The notes: generated by a model not told the origin, from the letters alone. 64,000 nt of DNA from Gloeocapsopsis sp. IPPAS B-1203 (GCF_002749975.1 NZ_PEIG01000001.1:248001-312000), one strand, 5' to 3'; positions 28,103 to 36,936 are shown, numbered from the stretch's first letter. Made by a program: numbers and translations.

Positions 28103-28309
28103 CACAGAGCGATCGCAAAATTCTTAACCTTCATCTTTATATCGTGTAGCCTCCATTACTTTACTGTTTCCAGAGGTTGAACTTGAGTCAAATTTTTCAC
28201 TATATACGGTATTACCTCAGATTCTTTTTCACTCTTGCATGAACCTTTGAGGGTAGTGCTACAGAAGTAAGGATGTAAGTAGAGAAAAGAGGTCTTTCAA
28301 CTTTCAGTC

Positions 28310-28621
28310 ATGGCAGTAAACCCAATTACTTGTCCTCGTTGCCAGTCAACTGATGTGGTGAAAAATGGTAAAATTCACAACGGTCGGCAGAACTTTAAAT
28401 GTAAAGGTGGCAACAGACAATTTGTACAAAACCCAACAAAAAAGGTAATTGGGCAGGAAACTAGAGATGTGAGCGACAAGTTGTTGTTGGAGCGGCTGTC
28501 ATTGGCAGGAATTGCCAGAGTAACTTGGGGATCTGAACAATGGTTGCAGACATATGTCAATGCTAAATACTCATCCGTGCCAAAAACAGTAGCAGCGTGG
28601 TCGAAAAAAAGGGGCAGCTAA
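28310..28621 (+). CDS. insA: IS1 InsA-like protein
   Basis: 103 residues. Zinc-ribbon start ITCPRCQSTDVVKNGK, then a short helix-turn-helix region (LERLSLAGIARVTWGSEQWL). In IS1, InsA alone binds the terminal repeats and represses transposition; the active transposase is the InsAB' fusion made by -1 frameshifting. A run of seven A at 28606-28612 near the end of this frame is the likely slippage site. Confidence 0.88.
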   Translation: MAVNPITCPRCQSTDVVKNGKIHNGRQNFKCKGGNRQFVQNPTKKVIGQETRDVSDKLLLERLSLAGIARVTWGSEQWLQTYVNAKYSSVPKTVAAWSKKRGS

Positions 28622-29031
28622 CAATACAATGTGACCAGATGTGGTCATTTGTAGGCAATAAGAAGAACAAGCACCTGCTTTGGTTAGCTGTGGATGTAAA
28701 CACGGGAAAAATTGTTGGTGTATGCGTTGGTAAACGTAGCCGTGAAGGAGCACAGGGATTGTGGGAATCACTGCCTGCGGTGTATCGCCAGTGTGTTGTG
28801 TGCTACACGGATTTCTGGTCGGCATCTGAGCGAGTGATTCCCCAGTCTAGGCATCGTGCTGTTGGTAAGCACAGTGGCAATACCAATCAAATTGAACGGT
28901 TTAACTGTACCTTACGTCAAAGTGTTTCACGTTTAGTTAGAGATACCTTGTCTTTCTCGAAGCAGTTGGATAACCATATTGGAGCTATCTGGTATTTCGT
29001 ACCTCACTACAATTTATCCTTACTTCTGTAG
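28597..29031 (+). CDS. insB: IS1 transposase InsB frame (DDE catalytic part)
   Basis: 144 codons open from 28597, in the -1 frame relative to insA, so it is normally made as the C-terminal part of InsAB'. Catalytic acid candidates are in QCDQMWSFVG, VVCYTDFWSASERV and TNQIERFNCTLRQ, the usual DDE positions of IS1. The frame is intact to its stop in the right terminal repeat, so the element may still be active. The GTG at its apparent start is probably not used. Confidence 0.86.
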   Translation: MVEKKGQLTIQCDQMWSFVGNKKNKHLLWLAVDVNTGKIVGVCVGKRSREGAQGLWESLPAVYRQCVVCYTDFWSASERVIPQSRHRAVGKHSGNTNQIERFNCTLRQSVSRLVRDTLSFSKQLDNHIGAIWYFVPHYNLSLLL

Positions 29032-29271
29032 CACTACCGCCAATTTCATCAAATCCGTTGGTATCATCAAAACATTCGTCATGCTTTAATCCTTCTTCCC
29101 ACAGCTTCTCATACTCTGCCGCAGTTATAATCTTCATTAGAAGAATTGCCTAGTTTCACTTCCTTAGTAGAAAAGTTTCTCATAAAGCAAGCTATGATCA
29201 GCCTTTAATATGACTAAGCCAAGCGATCGCGTCAACAAATAGACAAGAAACACTTTACCAAACGCTCATCA

Positions 29272-30261
29272 CTAAAGAAGTACCGTTTCTCCTGTTTGTG
29301 CCGATCGCCTGGCTGCATCTGCAACTTTCAATGTGTACAAACTGGCAGTTGGAGTTACGTACATATCCGTACCTGTCAACAAGTGGTTTAAAACCATTTC
29401 AGTATCTTTAGCAAATAAACCACGACGCGAACCGACTTCGATTGGTGTTGTTTGTTCTGTTTGAAACAACTTACCCGTATCGCCATCAAAAATTAATCCG
29501 CCTTTTTCGCCGTGAACTTCAAACTTGCGTTCACCTTGCCATAAAGTTTCACCTTTACCGTAGGTAACATCAGCAATGACACCAGAAGTAAACTTGAGTT
29601 GAGCAGTGCATAAACAAGCTTGATAGAAATTACCTTCGCCCCAATAACGGTTTTGACAACTCACTGTAGCGACTTTGCCAAATAAATCAGTGAGACGATG
29701 TAGACGTGAAAGGGCTGCTATTAGAGGAAAACCAAACAAATCTTTGTGGTAAGTCCATTTTTGTGGTGCAGGACGCTGAGGAGTGACAGTAGCATAGCGG
29801 GCGTAAAATACATTTCCGACGGCTGGTAAGTTTTGTTTGAGTGCTTGATGCAAGCCACCGAGTAATTCAATATGCTCGATGTGAAGCATTTTGTTTTGAT
29901 TTTGGGCTAGAGTGACAAGATCTTCTGCTTCATTAATATTAAGAGCAAGTGGATATTCAACAACGACGTGCTTGGTGTTTTGTAATGCTGCTTTTGCGAT
30001 CGCCCCATGCTCTTTATTTATATTTGATATCACAACTAAATCAATATCAGAGCGAGATACTAGTTCCTGCCAAGATATTAGCGCTTCTGCTTGATACGTT
30101 TGAGCAAATTCCTGAGTTTTTTCTAGTGTATGACCAACAATGGCGACAACTTGCGATCGCTCATCTTGCTGAAATGTTTGTGCCCTTAACTTCGCTGCAT
30201 ATCCAGTACCAACAATACCTACACGTACCAAACGCTGCTGATAATCGCCAAAATTCCCCAT
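29272..30261 (-). CDS. bvdR: Biliverdin reductase
   Basis: 329 residues, Gfo/Idh/MocA fold. N-terminal Rossmann domain with VRVGIVGTGYAAKLRAQ, followed by INKEHGAIAKAAL and HVVVEYPLALN. The middle and C-terminal blocks LHIEHIELLGGLHQA, ARYATVTPQRPAPQKWTYH and VGSRRGLFAKDTEMVL closely follow the Synechocystis biliverdin reductase BvdR as I remember it. The enzyme reduces biliverdin to bilirubin with NADPH and is needed for normal phycobilisomes. A generic MocA oxidoreductase is the alternative but is less likely given the conserved blocks. Confidence 0.85.
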   Translation of the reverse strand: MGNFGDYQQRLVRVGIVGTGYAAKLRAQTFQQDERSQVVAIVGHTLEKTQEFAQTYQAEALISWQELVSRSDIDLVVISNINKEHGAIAKAALQNTKHVVVEYPLALNINEAEDLVTLAQNQNKMLHIEHIELLGGLHQALKQNLPAVGNVFYARYATVTPQRPAPQKWTYHKDLFGFPLIAALSRLHRLTDLFGKVATVSCQNRYWGEGNFYQACLCTAQLKFTSGVIADVTYGKGETLWQGERKFEVHGEKGGLIFDGDTGKLFQTEQTTPIEVGSRRGLFAKDTEMVLNHLLTGTDMYVTPTASLYTLKVADAARRSAQTGETVLL

Positions 30262-30521
30262 ATTAATTTTTACCTCTCACTCTTCTCTAGTCACTAGCCA
30301 CTAGTCACTCTCTCATAAGAATAACTAATTAGGATTAAATAACTAAATTTCATTACTAATCGCCTGCAAAATCGGAGGAAATAGGGGGTTACAAGCTATG
30401 GTTTTTCTCGTAGTATCAGAAATGAAGTGAACTCAAATATTTTGGACTTTGCTCATGAGCGAAGCCCACAGTTTACTTTAGTTTATCTTATACTGCCGTA
30501 GCAAATTGAGAGGATCGCTGA

Positions 30522-30821
30522 ATGGCAACTTACAAGGTCACTTTAATCAACGACGCTGAAGGACTAAATCAGACGATTGAAGTTGACGATGATACATATA
30601 TTCTAGATGCAGCTGAAGAAGCTGGACTTGATTTACCATACTCCTGCCGCGCTGGTGCTTGTTCTACCTGTGCTGGTAAACTTGTGTCAGGTTCAATTGA
30701 TCAGTCCGATCAGTCTTTCTTGGACGACGATCAAATCGAAGCTGGATACGTTCTCACTTGTGTGGCTTACCCATCTTCTGATTGCACAATCGAAACTCAC
30801 AAAGAAGAAGAACTCTACTAG
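30522..30821 (+). CDS. petF: Plant-type [2Fe-2S] ferredoxin
   Basis: 99 residues, the photosynthetic electron carrier from photosystem I to FNR and other acceptors. Cluster ligands Cys42, Cys47, Cys50 ([13 protein letters not shown]) and Cys80 (VLTCVAYP). Sequence starts [14 protein letters not shown] and ends in THKEEELY, as in cyanobacterial FdI. GAGAGGA lies 7 bases before the ATG. Single-gene transcription unit with a 260-base upstream region. Confidence 0.96.
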   Translation: MATYKVTLINDAEGLNQTIEVDDDTYILDAAEEAGLDLPYSCRAGACSTCAGKLVSGSIDQSDQSFLDDDQIEAGYVLTCVAYPSSDCTIETHKEEELY

Positions 30822-30932
30822 ATAACCATCTTGGTTAGTAGCCACAAAGTAGAAGGCAGGAACTATAATGGCAAAAGTTCCTGCTTCATTTAATGAAAAT
30901 AGCACTTAACGTTTAGCTTGAACTCTAGATCA

Positions 30933-32717
30933 TCATTTTCCGGTCATTGCTAGCGGTTCTTCGTTATAAAAGGTAATGCGATCGCTTAATGGCTGAATTT
31001 GTGTGCCAGGATAGTAGAAATTTAAAATTCGCTCACTCGACCAGCCTAATTTTGCTAATCGCTGCGAACCTGTTTGACTTAAACCAACACCGTGTCCAAA
31101 ACCACCACCAACAAAAGCATAACCCCATAACGAGTTTGCTCCTTTGTTCAGCGGTTGCAGGTAAAACAAAGTACTGCGAGGTGCAGAAAAAGCACTACGG
31201 ACTTCATCTTTTTCTAACACAACTGTGCCCAGATCAGTTTCTACTGCAAGTTTCAGAATACGTCCGCTAGGCGATCGCTCAACAACCTGCATTTGATTGA
31301 TTTGTTTCAAGTTTGCCCACGGGCTATTGTTTGCTTTAAAAAAGCGCTGCAAATCTTCTGTAATCTGTACTAAGCTGCTTTCTTTACGCCAACGGAACAT
31401 ACTCCAGCCAACTTCGTTAAATCCTTGCCTGAGACTAATAAATCGCTGAAAATTCGTTTCTTCGGCTAAACTTTGACCAGATAAGTTCCAAACACTACCG
31501 GCAGCATCGACAACTGGTTGCAAGTAGGGACGATCTGTCCCCTGCCAGACATCACTAAATGCCGCAGTCACGCCACCTGTTGTAGAAGAATACAAAGCAT
31601 CGACGAGTTGATTATTGTAAGTTAGGACTCGCCCACTAGTAGCGGCGATCGCGCGATCTGCTAGAGGAACAGCACCACTCAAACCTTTGTAAACTTGGCA
31701 CTGAGTATCTGCACATAGTTCATAGTTATCGATCGCAAAGCGACGCAAGTTTCGCAGTGCATACGTCCGTGCAATAATTGCTTGAGCTTCTACAGCAGAA
31801 TAAGGAACATTTGCTCCAATTTCGTGCGGTACGACACCCCGCAAATAAGTTTCTAAAGGAACTTCATTAATCAACGTATATGTACCATATGCATTTGGCT
31901 GTAGGCGGATCTTGCCTGCATAGAGACGGCGATCGCGCTGATTGCCCTCACTCAGTTGAATCAAGTTTTTATTCGTTGTAATGTCTATTTCTGGATGACT
32001 GTAGCGCTTGCCATCCACAACTAAATTGACTGTGGGTGCTTCTTGGAGCACTCGAGTATCAAGGTAAGCATCGTTGTTACCCTTTACCTTTAAACTTAAC
32101 AATAGCAAGCGTCGTAAAAGAGGAGAGTTGTAAACATCTCGCTTTGCCCACACTTGCCACCGTTCAGGTTGGGCAATCTCAACTTCGATCCCAATTTTCT
32201 GCCACTGCTTAGCAGTATTTTCCGCTGTTTCAAAACTGCGATGTGTACTCAGCACAACTCGCTCAGCTAAAGTTACTTTTGGCAGCGGTTGCATCACAGT
32301 TTCTAGCTTGACATTGGTTGCTTGTAGTGCTGCTTCGTCTCCGGCTTTTGTTTGAATTGTGAGGCGATCGCCTGGAGTTGCCTGTAAACTTAATACATCT
32401 GTTGGTTTAGCACCAAATCTTTGCACAATGCCAATTTTGAGTTCTGGTTCAGATTCCTGGGCTGCCATTGCACCAGTTGCTGTACCACATAAGATAAAAA
32501 TAGTTGTTATCCAAAAGGAGAAGTGCGATCGCTTTTGTCGAGTTTTCCTGTGCAAAGGTTGTGTTTCGCTTGACAACGACAATAAAGATAGATGAGAACT
32601 GTAAAAACGACGGCGTGAAAGCTGATGAGTTGCTGTTGCACAGTAAGTATCTTCAACAGTTTGCTTATCGTTGCAATTTCTTTGCGTCTTGATCACTGCT
32701 AGTTCCCTCACCGTCAT
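30933..32717 (-). CDS. SpoIID/LytB domain protein
   Basis: 594 residues; the start may lie further in. A signal-anchor is at about 67-86 (FWITTIFILCGTATGAMAAQ) after a basic N-terminus. The SpoIID core follows: YTLINEVPLETYLRGVVPHE, AVEAQAIIARTYALRN, LYSSTTGGVTAAFSDVW, and near the end GYAFVGGGFGHGVGLSQTGS. SpoIID in sporulating bacteria is a lytic transglycosylase acting on peptidoglycan glycan strands; cyanobacterial homologues are presumed to remodel the cell wall. Acts outside the membrane. Confidence 0.88.
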   Translation of the reverse strand: MTVRELAVIKTQRNCNDKQTVEDTYCATATHQLSRRRFYSSHLSLLSLSSETQPLHRKTRQKRSHFSFWITTIFILCGTATGAMAAQESEPELKIGIVQRFGAKPTDVLSLQATPGDRLTIQTKAGDEAALQATNVKLETVMQPLPKVTLAERVVLSTHRSFETAENTAKQWQKIGIEVEIAQPERWQVWAKRDVYNSPLLRRLLLLSLKVKGNNDAYLDTRVLQEAPTVNLVVDGKRYSHPEIDITTNKNLIQLSEGNQRDRRLYAGKIRLQPNAYGTYTLINEVPLETYLRGVVPHEIGANVPYSAVEAQAIIARTYALRNLRRFAIDNYELCADTQCQVYKGLSGAVPLADRAIAATSGRVLTYNNQLVDALYSSTTGGVTAAFSDVWQGTDRPYLQPVVDAAGSVWNLSGQSLAEETNFQRFISLRQGFNEVGWSMFRWRKESSLVQITEDLQRFFKANNSPWANLKQINQMQVVERSPSGRILKLAVETDLGTVVLEKDEVRSAFSAPRSTLFYLQPLNKGANSLWGYAFVGGGFGHGVGLSQTGSQRLAKLGWSSERILNFYYPGTQIQPLSDRITFYNEEPLAMTGK

Positions 32718-32821
32718 AAATCAGTCTTGTGCTACCTAGTTTGTCTCAGAATAGCTTTATTTTCGAGGACTATAGAGGTTTATTTTAGTTCCTTTTCCAG
32801 GATTTTTTGATAAAAACTTGC

Positions 32822-32848
32822 AAATCAAAGTCATAACGACTATGATTT
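32822..32848. promoter_or_regulatory. Palindrome upstream of srx
   Basis: A nested inverted repeat AAATCA-A-AGTC-ATAAC-GACT-A-TGATTT, 35 bases before the srx start. It is symmetric in ten of thirteen half positions and so is operator-like. It does not match the PerR or Fur consensus. Confidence 0.4.
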
Positions 32849-32882
32849 ATATAAGGCAACAGCGAGGAGGTAGCAAGGCTAA

Positions 32883-33146
32883 ATGACTAAAGTTCAAGAA
32901 ATTCCACTTAACCAAATTAGACGTCCCCTGCCAAGAGAAAACGACCCCAATAAAGTAGCAGCTTTGATGGAGTCGATTCAAGAAATTGGTCAACAAGAAC
33001 CGATCGATGTACTTGAAGTAGACGGACAATACTATGGTTTTTCTGGCTGTCACCGTTACGAAGCATGTCAGCGGTTAGGCAAAGAGACGATTTTAGCTAG
33101 AGTCCGCAAAGCTCCTCGCGCTGTATTAAAAATGCACTTAGCCTAA
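32883..33146 (+). CDS. srx: Sulfiredoxin
   Basis: 87 residues of the Srx/ParB-like fold. It reduces the overoxidised (sulfinic) cysteine of 2-Cys peroxiredoxins using ATP. The signature FSGCHRYEACQRL holds the catalytic Cys56 with His57 and Arg58. The N-terminal ALMESIQEIGQQEPIDV is also typical. GAGGAGG precedes the start. First gene of a cluster with two dps genes, so it is part of a peroxide-response group. Confidence 0.93.
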   Translation: MTKVQEIPLNQIRRPLPRENDPNKVAALMESIQEIGQQEPIDVLEVDGQYYGFSGCHRYEACQRLGKETILARVRKAPRAVLKMHLA

Positions 33147-33169
33147 AAAATCTACTTAAGGAGAATTGT

Positions 33170-33661
33170 ATGCAAATTCAAAGTAAGGTTATGCCAGTCA
33201 ACATTGGCATCAATGAAGAAGACCGCAAAGAGATTGCTCAAGGGCTTTCACGTTTACTTGCAGACAGTTACTCACTATATCTCAAAACACATAACTTTCA
33301 CTGGAACGTTACAGGTCCAATGTTCCAGACATTGCACGTGTTATTTGAAGAAGAATACACCGAGTTGGCAACCGCAGTTGATGAAATTGCTGAACGAATT
33401 AGAGCACTAGGCTATCCAGCACCTGGAACATATAGCGAGTTTGCTGAACTCAGTTCAATCCCAGAAACTAAGGGTGTTCCTAAAGCGGAAGATATGATTC
33501 GGTTGTTAGTTGAAGGTCAAGAATCAGTAGTTCGCACTGCGCGTTCTATCTTTCCAGTTGTCGAGCGAGTTAACGACGAACCTACAGCAGATCTTTTAAC
33601 TCAACGGATGCAAGTTCACGAAAAAAATGCGTGGATGTTACGCAGCTTGTTAGAACAATAA
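33170..33661 (+). CDS. dps: Dps-family ferritin-like protein
   Basis: 163 residues. Dps proteins form 12-mers that oxidise and store iron and use up hydrogen peroxide. The intersubunit ferroxidase motif is THNFHWNVTGPMFQTLHVLF, followed by EEYTELATAVDEIAERIRAL. 23 bases after srx, with its own AAGGAG, so very likely in the same operon. A second Dps of different sequence lies 0.9 kb downstream. Confidence 0.93.
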   Translation: MQIQSKVMPVNIGINEEDRKEIAQGLSRLLADSYSLYLKTHNFHWNVTGPMFQTLHVLFEEEYTELATAVDEIAERIRALGYPAPGTYSEFAELSSIPETKGVPKAEDMIRLLVEGQESVVRTARSIFPVVERVNDEPTADLLTQRMQVHEKNAWMLRSLLEQ

Positions 33662-33681
33662 GAGAGAGCAGAGGTCAGGCT

Positions 33682-33705
33682 TAAAAGCTAGTTATGGCAA
33701 TAGCT
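33682..33705 (+). terminator. Weak hairpin after dps
   Basis: AAAGCTA (33682-33688) / TAGCTTT (33699-33705), 7-bp stem with 10-nt loop just past the dps stop. No T-run; may be a terminator or stabilising hairpin. Confidence 0.35.
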
Positions 33706-33852
33706 TTGAGCATGAGTGTCCTAACTATATTGAATATTGCCGTAGCAGACAGAAAATTTAGTTCAATTAACTAGGAATTAGAGATCAGGATTTAGTTTCT
33801 AGTTCCTATTTTCTCATCCCCGATTCCTCTTAATTGTGGCGACAATTAAGCT

Positions 33853-34542
33853 ATGGATGTACACGAACAGTCTCAAGGTAGAAGAAATCCAAAACCAACA
33901 CTAGATCAGCTGACCTTTGCTTTACAAGAACAAATGCAACAGGTGGGCTTGTCTAGTTTTACAGCATTAGCTCGTGCTGCTGGAGTAGCGCGAGGGCAAA
34001 TTCTCAAGCTACGTCGTGGAGAAGTGGGACAAATACGAGTGGAGACTTTGCTCAAGCTTTCTCAAGCACTACAAGTGCCGTTAGAGGAGTTGGTAGCAAT
34101 ATTTTCTGGAAAAAATACGAAGACAACCCAGCGCCAGGCGTCTGCTGATTTAGAACATGAGTACCAACGACTGCAAAATCTCCTCGAACAGCAGCGAGAA
34201 AGCTTATACTATGAATTTCAAAATTCAAGTTTACAACTGCTTGAGTCGTGGTTAATACAGTGGCCTACAGCAGCCCAAAAAGCACAGGAGAATCCTCAAC
34301 TAGCTGCTGTAAAATTACTACCTTTAATGCGCCCTTTAGAACAGTTATTGCAACAATGGGGAGTGGAAGCGATCGCTTCTGTAGGAACTGAGATCCCTTA
34401 TGACCCACAAATACATCAGCTTTTAGAAGGTACAGCACAGCCTGGAGATCGCGTCAAGGTGCGTTACACAGGCTACCGTCACAGAGATAAGCTACTCAAT
34501 CGCGCCAAAGTAAGTCCTAACAACAATCTCCCCTTTGGCTGA
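33853..34542 (+). CDS. HTH protein with GrpE-like C-terminal domain
   Basis: 229 residues. An XRE-like helix-turn-helix lies at about 30-85 (FTALARAAGVARGQILKLRR, TLLKLSQALQVPLEELV). A long helical coiled region follows (LEHEYQRLQNLLEQQRESL to about 130), then a tail at about 175-222: WGVEAIASVGTEIPYDPQIH, VKVRYTGYRHRDKLLNRAKV. That tail has the spacing of the GrpE beta-domain (compare [12 protein letters not shown] and [15 protein letters not shown] in the true GrpE at 50.3 kb). Role unknown; possibly a DNA-binding factor that contacts Hsp70. Sits between two dps genes. Confidence 0.72.
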   Translation: MDVHEQSQGRRNPKPTLDQLTFALQEQMQQVGLSSFTALARAAGVARGQILKLRRGEVGQIRVETLLKLSQALQVPLEELVAIFSGKNTKTTQRQASADLEHEYQRLQNLLEQQRESLYYEFQNSSLQLLESWLIQWPTAAQKAQENPQLAAVKLLPLMRPLEQLLQQWGVEAIASVGTEIPYDPQIHQLLEGTAQPGDRVKVRYTGYRHRDKLLNRAKVSPNNNLPFG

Positions 34543-34605
34543 TGTCCTCTTTGGTGAGATTTGTTCCACTGATTAAGGAAGAACAAGCGAGTAAAACAAG
34601 GGATT

Positions 34606-35151
34606 ATGCGTAAAATCAACATTGGTCTATCAGAAGAACAACGCTCAGGTGTAGTCAAATTACTAAACGGTGACTTGTCTGACGCTTATCTAGTTTTGAT
34701 CAAAACTAAAAAGTTTCATTGGGATGTCGTCGGACCACAGTTTCGTTCTCTACATGAAATTTGGGAAGAGCAGTATACTGCGTTAACCGAAAATATTGAC
34801 GCGATCGCTGAACGAGTTCGTGCATTGGGTGGTTTCCCTGTAGGTACAGCGCAAGGCTTTTTAGAAAACTCTACGATTAAGGAGCAAGGAGACAATATTC
34901 CTCTTGCAACTGAAATGGTAGCTCAGTTAGTAGACGACCACGAACAAATTATCCGCAATCTCCGCGAACATATCGATCAGTGTTCTGAAGAATTTCATGA
35001 TGAAGGTACAGCTGACTTCCTTACAGGATTGATGGAGCAACATGAAGAAATGGCATGGATGTTGCGCTCCTTTATTGAAGGTGAGTCCCTAAAAGCAGAC
35101 GGTTCTAAGCCTGATCCTGAGATGCAAAAAGTCCCTGCTCAAGTTAAATAA
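34606..35151 (+). CDS. dps: Second Dps-family protein
   Basis: 181 residues. The ferroxidase segment is KKFHWDVVGPQFRSLHEIW, followed by EEQYTALTENIDAIAERVRA, the same layout as the first Dps but clearly diverged. It has a C-terminal tail of about 20 residues (ESLKADGSKPDPEMQ) absent in the other. Multiple Dps paralogues with different tails are usual in cyanobacteria. Followed by two hairpins. Confidence 0.92.
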   Translation: MRKINIGLSEEQRSGVVKLLNGDLSDAYLVLIKTKKFHWDVVGPQFRSLHEIWEEQYTALTENIDAIAERVRALGGFPVGTAQGFLENSTIKEQGDNIPLATEMVAQLVDDHEQIIRNLREHIDQCSEEFHDEGTADFLTGLMEQHEEMAWMLRSFIEGESLKADGSKPDPEMQKVPAQVK

Positions 35152-35165
35152 TTTACATTACTTGC

Positions 35166-35190
35166 AGGAAGATCAACAAAACATCTTCCT
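35166..35190 (+). terminator. Hairpin after second dps
   Basis: AGGAAGAT / ATCTTCCT perfect 8-bp stem, loop of 9, 14 bases after the stop codon. Confidence 0.55.
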
Positions 35191-35207
35191 AGTTAAATAA
35201 AGCAGAG

Positions 35208-35233
35208 CGCTTCTTCAAACAACTGAAGAGGCG
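35208..35233 (+). terminator. Second hairpin between dps and the convergent radical SAM gene
   Basis: CGCTTCTTCA / TGAAGAGGCG (one G-T pair), followed by TTTGTTATT; likely intrinsic terminator for the plus-strand cluster. Confidence 0.6.
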
Positions 35234-35270
35234 TTTGTTATTAATGTGCTTCTTTGGTACATGTCAAGCT

Positions 35271-36905
35271 TTAACAACCAACTGCCTCCTGATCTCTATT
35301 CATCTCAGCCTCAGCGGTAGCTAAATGCTTTAATAAAGTTGCCTGTGCAAGTGGTCCTTGAATATGACTCCACGGTAAAACCCGCTCTCTGAGCCAATCA
35401 TGGTGCACATAAAAATCCAACTCAGGAATTTGCCCGCGTAATGTTTTAAACGCCCGTCGGTAACTTCCCAACGAGTCACCATAGTGCCGCGTTAACTCTA
35501 ATAATTGTGATAAGCGGCGATCGCCCCGTGACAACAAAGCCTGAATGACTGACCAATTGTAACTTTCTGGACGAAATTCAATACCTTGAGGTTTAAGTTG
35601 CTTTTGTAAAAACTGTAGCCGTTTCTCAGCTTGGCGGTTGACTCCGTACCATTGAAACGGTGTATGCGCTTTGGGAACAAACGTGCTACATCCTAGCGTT
35701 AACCTTAATCCAGGTGCAGCTTTTTTCAGCGATTCCATCATCACTACAGTTTGTTCGAGATCTGCCATCTCTTCTCCAGGAACTCCCACCATTCCATAGA
35801 GTTTTAAACTGCTTAATCCTCCAGCTTTAGCATTAATTGCAGCTTGAATAATCTCATCATTATCAAGTTTTTTATTAATAATGCGCCGCAAGCGTTCTGA
35901 GCCACTTTCGACTGCAATTGTCAGCGATCGCGTGTCGCGTTTTGCCAGAGTTTGGGCAAGTTGTACTGTAACGGTGTTTGTGCGTACCGAAGCAATACTT
36001 AGACGGATGTGGTCGTATTCTGGTTTACTTAAGTATGCCAACAAAGCGTCAAACTCAGGATGCTGAGTCACCGATGCGCCTAACAAGCCAATGCGATCAG
36101 TGACAGCTAATCCCCGTTCAATTGCTGGAATTAATGAACCCTCAAAACTCGCTGTCCGAAACGGAAGTGTTAAGTAACTTGCCAAGCAAAAGCGGCACAT
36201 TTCGGGACAACTGCGTACTACTTCCACCATGTAAATATTTTCCCACGCAGCTTTTTCGGTAACTACTGTAGACGCTGATAAAGTATTACCGCGATAAGTT
36301 TGCTTTTCTACAACGTCAGGAATTGCTGCTAGTGGTCGAATTGACTGAATCTCGCCTGTAGGATCGCAATATGTGACTTCGTACAAACTGGGGATATAAA
36401 CACCTGGAACTTGTGCTAGATGTTGCAACTGAGTTGTGCGATCGGCATTACGAACTTCTTGATAAGCTGCAATAAAATCTCCTATCAGGTTTTCACCATC
36501 CCCTAGCAAGATAATGTCAAAAAAATCTGCAAAAGGTTCGGGGTTTGCAGTTAATACTGGACCACCACCAAAAACTAGGGGATCGCTATTACTGCGAGCA
36601 TTTGCACGAATTGGAACGTTTAAAGATTCAAGTAAATTGAGAATATTAACATAATCAAGTTCCCACGATACAGAAAAGCCGATCAACTCAGGATCTCGTG
36701 GTAGCTGTTCGCAAACATCGGTAAATAGACGGCTAACTTGCACATCTGACCGCATTGCTAAAGTCGCCCAAACTACTTGATAGCCCAAGCTAGTGATCCC
36801 TACGCTGTACTCATTGGGGAACGCAAAAATTGTCCGAATCGCCTCGTTGTTTGGAGTTGCTGGGTTAAACAAAAGGCGTTCGCTGGTAAAAACAGAGGCA
36901 GTCAC
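35271..36905 (-). CDS. B12-binding-type radical SAM protein
   Basis: 544 residues. The N-terminal half looks like a cobalamin-binding Rossmann domain (ELIGFSVSWELDYVNILNLL, VFGGGPVLTANPEPFADFFD). The radical SAM cluster motif is SCPEMCRFC with Cys233, Cys237 and Cys240, followed by the TIM-barrel part (IAVESGSERLRRIINKKL, SLKLYGMVGVPGEEMADL). Reaction unknown. GTG start. Could be transcribed with the SemiSWEET gene, which lies 31 bases upstream. Confidence 0.86.
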   Translation of the reverse strand: MTASVFTSERLLFNPATPNNEAIRTIFAFPNEYSVGITSLGYQVVWATLAMRSDVQVSRLFTDVCEQLPRDPELIGFSVSWELDYVNILNLLESLNVPIRANARSNSDPLVFGGGPVLTANPEPFADFFDIILLGDGENLIGDFIAAYQEVRNADRTTQLQHLAQVPGVYIPSLYEVTYCDPTGEIQSIRPLAAIPDVVEKQTYRGNTLSASTVVTEKAAWENIYMVEVVRSCPEMCRFCLASYLTLPFRTASFEGSLIPAIERGLAVTDRIGLLGASVTQHPEFDALLAYLSKPEYDHIRLSIASVRTNTVTVQLAQTLAKRDTRSLTIAVESGSERLRRIINKKLDNDEIIQAAINAKAGGLSSLKLYGMVGVPGEEMADLEQTVVMMESLKKAAPGLRLTLGCSTFVPKAHTPFQWYGVNRQAEKRLQFLQKQLKPQGIEFRPESYNWSVIQALLSRGDRRLSQLLELTRHYGDSLGSYRRAFKTLRGQIPELDFYVHHDWLRERVLPWSHIQGPLAQATLLKHLATAEAEMNRDQEAVGC

Positions 36906-36936
36906 AGGCTTTAATTAGCTTGAGTTAGCTATTGAG

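Larger units (their letters stand above)
28252..29038 (+). mobile_element. IS1-family insertion sequence
   Basis: 787-bp element bounded by a perfect 23-bp inverted repeat: 28252-28274 begins GGTAGTGCTACAGAAGTAAG and its complement ends at 29038. Inside are two overlapping frames of the InsA/InsB type. No 8-9 bp target duplication is visible (flanks CCTTTGAG and GCCAATTT). The right repeat contains the insB stop codon. Size and layout match IS1 (about 770 bp). Confidence 0.92.
28156..29137 (-). pseudogene. Small gene interrupted by the IS1-like element
   Basis: To the right of the element, the minus strand from ATG at 29137 encodes MKIITAAEYEKLWEEGLKHD and about 12 further residues (ending TNGFDEI) up to the element edge at 29039. 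Directly joining base 29039 to 28251 continues the frame for about 32 codons (KSEKESEVIPYIVKNLTQ) to a TAA at 28158-28156. The reconstructed product is about 64 residues, acidic/helical, not recognised. Because the joined frame stays open, insertion seems to have happened inside this gene without a retained target duplication. Confidence 0.5.

Noticed and set aside
30288-30308. TAGTCAC-TAGCCAC-TAGTCAC tandem heptamers
   Set aside because: Three 7-mers only; a common short tandem repeat type, no evidence for function.
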